From assembly GCA_016710785.1 (NCBI GenBank), contig JADJUE010000008.1:62001-126000 (forward strand): a DNA stretch of 64,000 nucleotides, given 5' to 3'. The notes below the pieces were generated by a model. That model did no database searches and was not told where the DNA came from. It saw only the letters and a program-made list of their open reading frames with translations. The stretch comes from Candidatus Epilinea brevis (GTDB lineage Bacteria > Chloroflexota > Anaerolineae > Epilineales > Epilineaceae). Positions 37,621 through 46,386 of this stretch are shown piece after piece. Position 1 is the stretch's first letter; the number at the start of each line of letters is the position of its first letter. The position numbers and the translations under genes were made by a program.

Positions 37621-37856
37621 GGGGACTTGTCCTTTCATGGATGGGGGACGGCGATTCGGATGCGGCGATCCAGCCGGGTCGTCGCAGGATGACTCGGCGC
37701 AGAATAACAACCCTATGAACGGCCCCGGCAATCTGCCAAGTCAATGGCCTGGACCTTCAGTGTAGCCGACAGTGCCCCCTCTATCATCCGTCCTTTGTCG
37801 GATCTTCCCTGCTACGCGGCGCGCATCACCGCCACCCACGGAGCCTGTTTGACGGC

Positions 37857-39371
37857 TCAACCCGCCGGCCGTCCCTCGGGAAAGAACTGGTAACCACCTT
37901 CCGGCTGCCCTCGGAAGGTGAGCAGATAGACCGGTCCGGCCGGATCCGGCTCGATCTTGCGCCGCAGCTCCTTGACCACCTGATAGAGGGCGTCGTCCAT
38001 CACCCCGGCGCGCACGGCGTCCTCCGGCCAGACCTGTTCGATCAGCACCGATTTGGCCACGCGAACGCGGGGCCGCGCCAGCAGGGCCAGCAGCATCCGC
38101 CGCTCCAGATTGGCCAGGTCGGTCAGCGGTCGCTGGCCCTGGAAGAGTTCCTGCGTGCCCGCATCCTGCCAGATGCGACCGCGCCCACCGGCCGCGGCCG
38201 AGTCACCCGCCAGCCAGGCCGCCAGCAGGCCGATGGGGATCTGCCAGGAGCCTCCAGGGTCGGCACGCAGCAGCCCCTTGGCGCTCAGGGTCACCAGAGC
38301 CGGACCGTGACCTTGCGACAAGCGGTCCCAGGCGGCGGCCACCAGCCGCTCCTGGACCGCAACACCTGCGGATGCGCCGGATAGGCCGCGGCTACGCTGG
38401 TCAAGACGCCCTACCTCCAGCAGGGCCGCCTGCTCTGCCTGGCTCAGCCCCGACCAGATCTCAAGCAGGCGGAAGGCCACGCTCTGCTGAGACAGCAGAC
38501 GGGCGGTCAGGTCGTCCTCCGTCGCGGGTACGGAGGATCCTTCAAGCTCGCCCATCTGCGAACAAGCAGCCTTGAGGAGGGCCGGATAGCCGCCGGTAGC
38601 CGCCAGAATTGCCTCTTGCCGGACTGCGCCTACAACGGCGGCGACACCTCCGGCGGTGGCAGCACCGCCAGCGGCAGCGGCATCGCCCGGCGTCCCGCTC
38701 GGCCATTCCTCGGCCAGCAGTTGCTCGGCATCCTCCCGCACCAGCGGACCTAGCCACAGTTGCCGGCGGTCCAGCACCTCGTACAGCTCGCCCAGGCGTG
38801 CGGCGTCCTGCTGGTAGGCAAAGGGCTGCCGCAACCCCACCAGGAGGACCAGCCGCTCCTTGTGCCGATCTCGGAGCGCCCGAAGGCTGTCCAGCAGGCG
38901 GGTGGGCGCGAGTTCCAGGAAGCTGTCGAAGCGATCCAGGATCAGGACCAGGCTCACGGCGGCCCGGCGGCATTCGGCCAGCAAATCCAGGAGGGCCGTC
39001 TGAACCACAAAGGGGTCGGTCTGGGACAGCTGCGCATCGAATGCCGCGCGGGCCGCCGCCCCTACGAGGGCCGGTAGTTGCGACGCCGCGTCGCGCAGAG
39101 CCCGCAGCAGCAGGCGGTAGAAGGTGGCCAGGTCATCAGCCGGCAGGTCGTTGAGGTCCACGCGGATGACCGCAAGCGGCCAACCTTCCGGCAGACCGGT
39201 CGCCAGCCGCTCCGGTCGCGCTTCCAGGGCCGCGAGCAAGTTGGACTTGCCTGCCCCGCCCGGCCCCAGCAGGCAGCCGCTGTCGCCCGCGGCCACCCAA
39301 CGCGCCAGCTCAGCCACCTCACGCCGGCGGTAGTTGGGGCCTTGGCTCACGCTTCGCTCTACTTTGCTCAT
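37857..39371 (-). CDS. STAND-type ATPase with C-terminal winged helix
   Basis: A 504-residue protein. N-terminal P-loop ATPase: Walker A LLGPGGAGKSNLL (residues ~34-46), Walker B LVLILDRFDSF, then a low-complexity Ala/Gly insert (~228-250). The C-terminal ~95 residues form an OmpR/PhoB-type winged helix: LTDLANLERRMLLALLARPRVRVAKSVLIEQVW and YQVVKELRRKIEPDP with a final YLLTFRGQPEGGYQF wing. Such proteins are ATP-switched regulators, here with the DNA-binding domain at the C-terminus. No partner is adjacent in operon. It may control the secreted protein or the NACHT gene downstream of it on the map; that is inference. Confidence 0.78.
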   Translation of the reverse strand: MSKVERSVSQGPNYRRREVAELARWVAAGDSGCLLGPGGAGKSNLLAALEARPERLATGLPEGWPLAVIRVDLNDLPADDLATFYRLLLRALRDAASQLPALVGAAARAAFDAQLSQTDPFVVQTALLDLLAECRRAAVSLVLILDRFDSFLELAPTRLLDSLRALRDRHKERLVLLVGLRQPFAYQQDAARLGELYEVLDRRQLWLGPLVREDAEQLLAEEWPSGTPGDAAAAGGAATAGGVAAVVGAVRQEAILAATGGYPALLKAACSQMGELEGSSVPATEDDLTARLLSQQSVAFRLLEIWSGLSQAEQAALLEVGRLDQRSRGLSGASAGVAVQERLVAAAWDRLSQGHGPALVTLSAKGLLRADPGGSWQIPIGLLAAWLAGDSAAAGGRGRIWQDAGTQELFQGQRPLTDLANLERRMLLALLARPRVRVAKSVLIEQVWPEDAVRAGVMDDALYQVVKELRRKIEPDPAGPVYLLTFRGQPEGGYQFFPEGRPAG

Positions 39372-39482
39372 GGCCTTGTACTCCTTGCTTCCCCGATCGC
39401 CGCTGGTCGGCGCCGCGGCGGGATCATCTTAGACGATAGTCAGTGGCTCAGTCACGACCGGCGGTTCGGGATCACGAGAAGC

Positions 39483-39511
39483 AGAGCCCCCCGGTGTTGC
39501 CGGGGGGCTCT
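39483..39511 (-). terminator. Terminator of the secreted-protein gene
   Basis: AGAGCCCCCCGG (39483-39494) pairs with CCGGGGGGCTCT (39500-39511), five-base loop. It follows the end of the leftward gene 39593-40384. The tail on the minus strand is GCTTCTCG, poor in T. Confidence 0.7.
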
Positions 39512-39592
39512 GCTCGGGGGGGCTCTGGTCCTGATGACTTCACGCTTGGCCGTTCAAGGATCGGCGGGCTGCGGGCCCCGCCCGCCCGGCGC

Positions 39593-40384
39593 TCACTGCG
39601 AGCGGGTCATCTGCAGGTTCACCTGGTAGTCGCCGCTGTTGCCGGTGTGCCGCGTGCTGCCGTTGAAGCTGAATCCGCGGGTCATGCTCTCCAGGTTGCT
39701 CTGGCTGAAGCACCAGCGGAAGGAGCCGCCGATACGTTCGTCATCGTCCTGGAACCACTTGTCGTAGCCGTCCACCGCGCCGGCCATGGCCTGACCCACC
39801 CGGCTGGCCAGCCCACAAGGATCGCCGACACCCTGGGTCAGGCCGGTGTTGAAGGCCGACTGCGCCGCCGAGCGCGCTGCGTTGGCGATGTTGGTCGTAC
39901 CCGAGTCGTCCGCCTCTACCAACACGTAGCTGATCGCCATGGGGCCGCTGAGGGACTGGTCGGCCATAAGCGTTCGGTTGAGGCTGCGGATGTCGCCGGT
40001 GTTCAGACCACTCAGGTAGCCGGTAGCGGTCACCGACAGGCTGGGGATGACCTGATTGGATCCCTTGCGCAGCAGAGCGTAGAGCAGGTAGATCTCGTCG
40101 CCGCCGCTCTCTTGGGCCCGAAAGGTCTGAAGACGGGTCCAGCTGGCACGGAAGCGGGCCGCGGGGTTGATGGCGTTGGGTTCGCTGCGCAGGAAGCCAG
40201 CCGGGTTGAAGAAGTCCTGAATGCGGCTGACGATGGTGGCATCCCGAACCGCGGTCGGCTCCGGAGCGTCGATGCTGTCGGCCGAGGCGATGCCTGGCAG
40301 GCCGGCGAGGACGAGGGCGCCGCTGAGGGCGATGAGGCGGAGCGTGGCGGCGAAGGTGGACATGTTCGGCTTGCGGCTGGTCAT
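39593..40384 (-). CDS. Secreted protein of unknown family
   Basis: A 263-residue protein with CAGGAG before ATG 40384 and a signal peptide ending at GIASA. The mature part has no recognised domain: FFNPAGFLRSEPNAINPAARF, then a predicted beta/alpha body with two cysteines (DPCGLAS, FRWCFSQ) that could form a disulfide, and a beta end GFSFNGSTRHTGNSGDYQVNLQM. It is divergent from the kinase-NACHT-FGE gene with 136 bp between, so the two may share a control region; no strong promoter motif is seen there. Confidence 0.55.
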   Translation of the reverse strand: MTSRKPNMSTFAATLRLIALSGALVLAGLPGIASADSIDAPEPTAVRDATIVSRIQDFFNPAGFLRSEPNAINPAARFRASWTRLQTFRAQESGGDEIYLLYALLRKGSNQVIPSLSVTATGYLSGLNTGDIRSLNRTLMADQSLSGPMAISYVLVEADDSGTTNIANAARSAAQSAFNTGLTQGVGDPCGLASRVGQAMAGAVDGYDKWFQDDDERIGGSFRWCFSQSNLESMTRGFSFNGSTRHTGNSGDYQVNLQMTRSQ

Positions 40385-40520
40385 GATCTTGGCTCCTGTG
40401 GTGATGGATCTTGGCTTGCTAGGTGGAAGTTGTTTCGCCGTCCGGGCCGCTCGTTTCCGTGTCCCGATCGACTGATGCCAGGATACCCGGTCCCGGAGCC
40501 ACGATCCTGAGGCCCACCTG

Positions 40521-43500
40521 ATGCCTGACGGATCCTTCGCTGAGCTGTATGCTTGGCAACCAACAATGTCCCAGCAAGCCCCCGCGTTTCCCGTCATCTC
40601 CCTGGCGCCGGACCTGCCGGTCCGCCCCGATGCGCAGGGGCTTCTGGCATTGCTCTTCGCCGGCTATCATGCGCTGCGCGTGACCCGCGAACTGGCAGGA
40701 GGCTTCAGCGGCAGCCGCATCTTGATGGTCCATCCACTGCGCGCCGACGGGGACGCCGAGCTCCCATCCGTGGTGAAGCTGGATGCCCCGGCCAAGATCC
40801 TCCAGGAGTACCAGGCCTATCAGAACCACGTGCGCGGCCGGCTCTCCGGCGTACCCGAGGTATGGGGCGCGCCGGTCATCAGCCCCGACGGCAACCTGGG
40901 AGCCCTACGCTACGGCCTGGTGGGCAGCGGGCTCTTCCCGGTGGAGAGCCTGGCGATCCACTTGCAGCGCGCCTCGGCGGACAGGGTGGCGGAGGTGTTG
41001 GAGGGCCGTCTGCTGGTGCAACTGGGCTACCTCTGGCATCAAGCCCGGCCGCAGGAGAGCCGCTTTCGTTCCTGCGGATACGCCCGGCTGCTCCCCGTGG
41101 ACTTGCTGTTGCGCGCCGACATGCCGCCGACCGCGGTGCCTGTCCCGGCCCTGTCGGCGGTATGGGGCGATGCCAGCGCGGCGACATCAGTCCAGCCCGG
41201 CCGATGGCTCAACCTGCGCGGCCTGCGCTGCCTGGAGCGCAGCGCCGATGGTCGGCAGTTCACCCTGGGGCCGCCTCAGTCGGACGAAGACAACCCGCGC
41301 GGAGGGCCGCGCTGGCGCCTGCTGGGTCCGCTGCCGGAGCCAGAGCCGTCTCCGGAAATGGGCGAGATCCTGGCGACCGACTGTTTCGCCCAGGTGATCG
41401 GGGATCGCGACGCCTTGCTGCGGGAGCGCTTCGCCGCTGCCTTCTCCGCCGCGGATGCACCGACGCCTCCCCCCGATCTGCACGCCGCGACCTTGCAGAG
41501 GGCCGACGAGGCCCAAGCCATGCCCAATCCCCTCTTGGGGCTGGACGCGCTCCTGGATCGGCCCCGCCATCTGGCCCTCGGACCCATCCACGGCGACCTG
41601 AACCTGGACAACGTCCTGGTGGACGCCAAGACCGGTGGCGTCCGCCTGATCGACTTCGCCGACAGCCGCCGGGACCATGTGTTCCATGACCTCCTGCGAC
41701 TGGAGACGGGCATCATCACCCGCTGGCTGGCGGTCGCCAGTCCGATCGCGTCCGGGGCGATGCTCGTGGACCTCTTCGACACCTTGTTGACCCATCCGGA
41801 CCAAGACCCTCCGGACAACGCCCTCCGTGGGCCCAGTCTAGCCCTGCTATGCCTGCGTCGCGCCGTCGCCCACCAGCTGACGGACGCCGCCGGCTGGTCG
41901 GATTACCTCGAGGGACTGTCCCTGTACCTGGTCGGTGCGGCGAAGTTCCCCAACCTGGACGCGCGGGCAAGGCGGGTTGCGTTCTGGGCGGCTGCCGCCG
42001 CATTGCGGACCGCGGCGCGCATCGCCGGCGGCTGGATGCCGGACGCAGAGGCCTTGGAGGCGGCCCTGGCCCTCCGTCTGGCCCGCAACCCCGCTTTGGA
42101 GGCCTACCGGCGGCGGCGGATCGGCGCTTGGAGCGGGCCGCGGCATGAAGCGGACGGCAACTTCGTGGCCCTTACGGTGCTCTTGGACCAGGGCGAGGAG
42201 GCCCTGGGCGGCCGCTGGCAGGCCCAGGCGCGTCGTTACACCGGCTTGGAGCACCTGCTTCAGGAGGAGGCTGCACCGGCCCTCGTGCTGCTGGGGCCGC
42301 CTGGAGCGGGCAAGAGCACCCTGCTCCGCCAACTGGATCTGAGCCTGGCCAAGGCCGGCCTGGCCGACGCGGCGGCGCCCTTGGGCTTCATGGTGAACCT
42401 GAATGCCTACGCCCCGTCGGCCGCCGCGGACGGCGCCCCGAGCGACCTCGTGGCCCTGGACTGGCTGGCTGCCCGCTGGCGCGCCACTGCGCCCGCGCTG
42501 CCGCCCTTGGTAGAGCTGCTGCAACAGGGGCGCCTGGTCCTCCTGCTCGACGCTCTCAACGAGATGCCTCATCTTGACGCCGCGGATTACCGAGCCAAGG
42601 TCTTGGATTGGCGACGCTTCCTACAATGGCTGGCGGCTGAATGCCCCGGCAGCCGGGCCGTCTTCAGCTGCCGGAACCTTGACTACAGCGCCCCGCTGTC
42701 TTCACCGCGACTCCGGGTCCCCCAACTGCGCGTCGAGCCCTTGGACGACGCGGCGGTGCTGGCTTTCGTGCAGCGCTACGGCGGGCAGGCGGCCGACGGT
42801 CTCTGGCAGCGTCTGCGTAGCAGCCCCTTCCTGGACCTGATGCGCAACCCCTTCCTGCTGCGCCTCTTGGTGGAGGTGCAGGGCGGCGCCGAGGATCTGC
42901 CTGTGGGGCGGGCGGCCCTGGTCACGGCCTTCCTGCGGCGCGCGCTGGGCCGCGAGGTGGAACGGTCACATCCGGCCTTGGCCGCCGATGACCTGCTCAG
43001 CGAGCGCGACCGCCGGCGACTGGCCCAGGACAGATGGGCGGATCCTCTGGCATTGCCGGAGGGTGGCGTCCTGACCGCGGGGCTCACCCGACTGGCCGAC
43101 CGGATACAGCGACGGGGACGGGCCGGCCAAGGCAGCCAACTGCGCGTGCCGGTAGACCAGGCGCTGGCGTGGATGGCCTTGTCCGGCCCAGGAGCGGCAG
43201 AGTCCTTGCTGCGTGCGGGACTGGCCTTGGCGGTGCTGGACGAGGACCCGGGCCGGGACGAGATCTTCTTCTTTCATCAGCTGTTCCAAGAGTACTTCGC
43301 CGCCCGGGCCCTGGCCGCAAACGAGGACATCGCGCCGCTGGCCAGCCCCTGGCGATGGAACGAGGTCCAGCCTTCCCTGGCGGACACAGTGGCGGCAATC
43401 GCCGCGGCGGACCCCCTGCCACCGCTTCCGACCAGCGGCTGGGAGGAGACGGCGGCCATGGCTGCGGTGATGGCCGCCGACAGCACGGCCTTTCTGCGGG

Positions 43501-44711
43501 CCATCGCTGCCGTGGACCTGCCGCTGGCCGGCCGCAGCGCTGCGGCAGGCGATCTGCGTCCCCACTTGGACCCGGAGATCCTCGACGACCTGCGCTGGTC
43601 GCTCCTGCTCCGAGCCGAAGATCAGGCGGCGGACCTGCGGCACCGCATCGCCTGCGGGCTGGCGCTGGGCGAGCTCGACGACCCGCGCCTGGTGGCGAGA
43701 CATGGACCCCTAGGCCCCTACCGGCAACCCACTCTGGTGACCCTTCCTGGGGGCGACTACGAAATGGGAACCGACGACCTGGAGGCCGCCGCTGACGCTC
43801 GACCGCGCCATCGGGTAGCCCTCCCGACCTTTCAACTGGGCCGCTTCGCGGTGACCAACGCGGAATGGGCCTGCTTCCTGGCGGCCGGCGGCTACGACGA
43901 CGAACGCTGGTGGCCGACAGCGGATGCCCTGGACTGGATGCGCGGCGGCCCGATCACCGCGGAGGGCTGGCGGCACAATTGGCGGGAATGGTGGCGCCGC
44001 TTCCAGGCTGACCCCGAAGTGCTGGAGTCCATGGGACGTGCCGGTCAGCTCACGCCGGCGCAGTTGGAGCTGTGGCGCGACCTGAGCCGTCTGGACCGCG
44101 ACGCCCTGGAGGCTCGCCTGACGGCGCGCTTCGCCGCAACCCGCCGGCGTGCGCCACGCTGGTGGACCGAAGACACCGGGCATCTGTCCCGACCGGTGGT
44201 AGGCATCAGTTGGTACGAAGCGCAAGCCTATTGCCTGTGGCTGAGCGCCCAGACGGGTGCTGCCTTCCGGCTGCCCAGTGAAGCCGAATGGGAAGCCGCC
44301 GCCGCGGACCTGCCGTCGGCTACCCGACTCCCCAGTTCCGACGTCGATACCCCGGTGCCGGGCCTGGACCTGCGCTGCAACGCCATGGCGGCACATGTCC
44401 GCATCACCACGCCGGTAGGCATCTTCCCCCAGAGCCGCAGCGCCCGCGGCATAGACGATCTGCGCGGCAACAGCTTCGATTGGACGGTCAGCCTCTACGG
44501 CCGATCCGCCGACAAGCCGGCTTGGTCCTACCCCTACCGGCCTGAAGACGGCCGGGAGGACCCAAGCGCCACGGCCGATTGGCTTCGCGTCGCCCGCGGG
44601 GGGTCCTTCGCGGACCATGGCCCCGCCTTGGCCGCCTCCTACCGCTACCCCCTGCATCCGGCCTTGCCCCACCGGACGGTGGGCCTGCGGCTGGCCCTGA
44701 GCGGACCTTGA
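40521..44711 (+). CDS. Giant kinase-NACHT-FGE multidomain protein
   Basis: A 1396-residue protein. Residues ~40-520 contain an aminoglycoside-phosphotransferase-like kinase fold: catalytic loop HGDLNLDNVL (H357) and metal motif RLIDFAD. Residues ~575-960 are a NACHT/STAND NTPase: Walker A GPPGAGKST (592-600), Walker B LLLDALNEM (D677), the sensor-like SCRNLDY, and the helical FHQLFQEYFAARAL. Residues ~1070-1396 are a formylglycine-generating-enzyme-like (FGE/sulfatase-modifying) domain: PGGDYEMGTDD, FAVTNAEWACFL, RLPSEAEWE, RGNSFDWTVS, RVARGGSF. The FGE copper cysteines are not obvious, so it may be a binding rather than a catalytic module. ATG 40521 has TGAGG upstream. This style is known from NTP-dependent conflict systems. 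Confidence 0.85.
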   Translation: MPDGSFAELYAWQPTMSQQAPAFPVISLAPDLPVRPDAQGLLALLFAGYHALRVTRELAGGFSGSRILMVHPLRADGDAELPSVVKLDAPAKILQEYQAYQNHVRGRLSGVPEVWGAPVISPDGNLGALRYGLVGSGLFPVESLAIHLQRASADRVAEVLEGRLLVQLGYLWHQARPQESRFRSCGYARLLPVDLLLRADMPPTAVPVPALSAVWGDASAATSVQPGRWLNLRGLRCLERSADGRQFTLGPPQSDEDNPRGGPRWRLLGPLPEPEPSPEMGEILATDCFAQVIGDRDALLRERFAAAFSAADAPTPPPDLHAATLQRADEAQAMPNPLLGLDALLDRPRHLALGPIHGDLNLDNVLVDAKTGGVRLIDFADSRRDHVFHDLLRLETGIITRWLAVASPIASGAMLVDLFDTLLTHPDQDPPDNALRGPSLALLCLRRAVAHQLTDAAGWSDYLEGLSLYLVGAAKFPNLDARARRVAFWAAAAALRTAARIAGGWMPDAEALEAALALRLARNPALEAYRRRRIGAWSGPRHEADGNFVALTVLLDQGEEALGGRWQAQARRYTGLEHLLQEEAAPALVLLGPPGAGKSTLLRQLDLSLAKAGLADAAAPLGFMVNLNAYAPSAAADGAPSDLVALDWLAARWRATAPALPPLVELLQQGRLVLLLDALNEMPHLDAADYRAKVLDWRRFLQWLAAECPGSRAVFSCRNLDYSAPLSSPRLRVPQLRVEPLDDAAVLAFVQRYGGQAADGLWQRLRSSPFLDLMRNPFLLRLLVEVQGGAEDLPVGRAALVTAFLRRALGREVERSHPALAADDLLSERDRRRLAQDRWADPLALPEGGVLTAGLTRLADRIQRRGRAGQGSQLRVPVDQALAWMALSGPGAAESLLRAGLALAVLDEDPGRDEIFFFHQLFQEYFAARALAANEDIAPLASPWRWNEVQPSLADTVAAIAAADPLPPLPTSGWEETAAMAAVMAADSTAFLRAIAAVDLPLAGRSAAAGDLRPHLDPEILDDLRWSLLLRAEDQAADLRHRIACGLALGELDDPRLVARHGPLGPYRQPTLVTLPGGDYEMGTDDLEAAADARPRHRVALPTFQLGRFAVTNAEWACFLAAGGYDDERWWPTADALDWMRGGPITAEGWRHNWREWWRRFQADPEVLESMGRAGQLTPAQLELWRDLSRLDRDALEARLTARFAATRRRAPRWWTEDTGHLSRPVVGISWYEAQAYCLWLSAQTGAAFRLPSEAEWEAAAADLPSATRLPSSDVDTPVPGLDLRCNAMAAHVRITTPVGIFPQSRSARGIDDLRGNSFDWTVSLYGRSADKPAWSYPYRPEDGREDPSATADWLRVARGGSFADHGPALAASYRYPLHPALPHRTVGLRLALSGP

Positions 44712-44742
44712 GCCTGGCCATTCGCCCTTCGCGCCGGCCGAC

Positions 44743-46236
44743 TCAGCGCCCCCTCGCCCCCAGCCATGGCAGGGCAAGGCGCAGCGGTACTCCCGGAGCC
44801 GGCAGGGTCCCCTGCGAAGCGCTGGTGGCCGTCTCGCTGGGTGCCGGCCGGGTGAGCGTCGCGCTCGGGCGGGGGCTGCCGGCCGAGGCAGAGGCGACGA
44901 TCTCGGGCGTCGCGGAGGGGATGAGCCGGGGCGGCGTTGCGGTCGAAGCGGTCGTCGAAACCGCGGTTGGGGCTTCCGGCGTCGGTGACGGAGAGGGAGG
45001 CAGGGTGGAGGAGGGACTGGGCAGAAGGGCCGGCGCGGGGTTCTCGTACCAGCAGAGCACACCGCGCTCCACGGGCTCCGCGGCCACGAAGTCGATCCCG
45101 CCATCGTTGTTGATGTCGCCGACGTCCAGGGCGGTCCACATCCCGTCGTTGACCCGATTCACGCCGCTGTCCTGCGCGAGCAGGGCCGGATCGAAACTGC
45201 CATCCCCACGCCCCGCCAGCAGTTGCACCCGCGATCGGGCGGCACCACCACCCACGGCCCTCATCGTCAGAGCCAGGACATCGATGCGGCCATCGTGGTT
45301 CAGGTCGGCGGCGGCGGCATCCATGAGGTCGTCCAGCCGGGCGATGACGGGCCGGGCGGCAAACAGGGGCGGCTTCTGAGGATCGACTCGCTCTTGCCGC
45401 CACCAGCGCAGTTCGTCGGCGTCGCCCTCGCCCATAGCCCCCAGGAAGTCCGGCAGGCCGTCGCCATCCAGGTCGGCCACATGCAGGCGGCTGATCCGGC
45501 TCTGGCCCACCACGACCTGGCGACCGTACTTGAGCAGGTTGCCGGCATCGCTGCCGCCGGGATTGCGCCACCAGTCGATGCCCCCGGGACCGCCGGCCCC
45601 CTCGACCAGAACGAGATCGTCAAAGCCGTCACCGTCCAGGTCGGCGGTCTCCACCTGACTGTATTGCCCAGCCAGGCCTCGGCTGCTGGCGCGCGTGAAG
45701 CCCTTGCCATCGGCCAAGCGGTTCTCCCAGAGCACCAATTGCTGTTGGCCCGCCGAGAGCGTATAGACGTCCAGGTCGCCGTCACCGTCGGCGTCACCGG
45801 CATCGGCGGTGGTGACACCGTTTGAGGACAGGGTGATGGCATGCTGGTGCAGCCGCTTCTGGTAGCCTGCGAAGGCCTGTCCATCATTCTCGTACCAGAA
45901 GACATCGTCCTGTCCGGACGCGACGGCGACGAAGTCCAGATCGCCGTCGCCGCCGGCGGCGTCAAGGTCCGCGGCGCGGACGAAGTCGATGTCCGGAGCC
46001 GGGATGACGGCGCGGCGGCAGAAGAAACCGTCGACGCCGGGGCAAGCGGGAGATGCGGCACTGGGAGCGAAAGATAGGACCAGAGCCACCGCCAGGGTCA
46101 GAAGGAGCAGCCGTCCGCGCATCGCGGCGCCACGGCGACGCGGTGCGGGAGCGGGAGAGGGCGAGCGAGGATCGCCCTGCGTTGGGCTGGGGCGACGGCA
46201 GCGGTGGTCAAGACCCGACGGATTAGAATCAGCCAT
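44743..46236 (-). CDS. Secreted FG-GAP/VCBS repeat protein
   Basis: A 497-residue protein; TCGGAGG lies 8 nt before ATG 46236. A hydrophobic signal helix begins about 39 residues in (MRGRLLLLTLAVALVLS), so either the n-region is unusually long or an internal ATG 46122 (no ribosome site) is used. The mature part has at least six FG-GAP-like calcium-binding units: DLDAAGGDGDLDF, DADGDGDLDVY, DLDGDGFDDLV, DLDGDGLPDFL, DLNHDGRIDVL, DINNDGGIDFV, building an integrin-alpha-like propeller. The C-terminal ~100 residues are a Ser/Thr/Pro linker ending LRLALPWLGARGR, the surface-protein style of this organism. It converges with the NACHT gene. Confidence 0.82.
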   Translation of the reverse strand: MADSNPSGLDHRCRRPSPTQGDPRSPSPAPAPRRRGAAMRGRLLLLTLAVALVLSFAPSAASPACPGVDGFFCRRAVIPAPDIDFVRAADLDAAGGDGDLDFVAVASGQDDVFWYENDGQAFAGYQKRLHQHAITLSSNGVTTADAGDADGDGDLDVYTLSAGQQQLVLWENRLADGKGFTRASSRGLAGQYSQVETADLDGDGFDDLVLVEGAGGPGGIDWWRNPGGSDAGNLLKYGRQVVVGQSRISRLHVADLDGDGLPDFLGAMGEGDADELRWWRQERVDPQKPPLFAARPVIARLDDLMDAAAADLNHDGRIDVLALTMRAVGGGAARSRVQLLAGRGDGSFDPALLAQDSGVNRVNDGMWTALDVGDINNDGGIDFVAAEPVERGVLCWYENPAPALLPSPSSTLPPSPSPTPEAPTAVSTTASTATPPRLIPSATPEIVASASAGSPRPSATLTRPAPSETATSASQGTLPAPGVPLRLALPWLGARGR

Positions 46237-46386
46237 GGGTGGTCCTCCGACGGCGATCGTGGATGCGTTCGGATCCGTTCGTAGCGGATAGAGCATACAC
46301 ATTCTAAGCGGATGAAACCACAGCTTCCGGAGATCGGCCTGAGGACCGGCTGATGTCGCTCCGGCGGCCCGCGCTTCGCCCAGCGC

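Noticed and set aside
40521..44711. Known anti-phage system of the Avs type
   Set aside because: The NTPase is there, but no nuclease or other effector and no sensor repeat array of that family is seen; only the domain layout suggests conflict.
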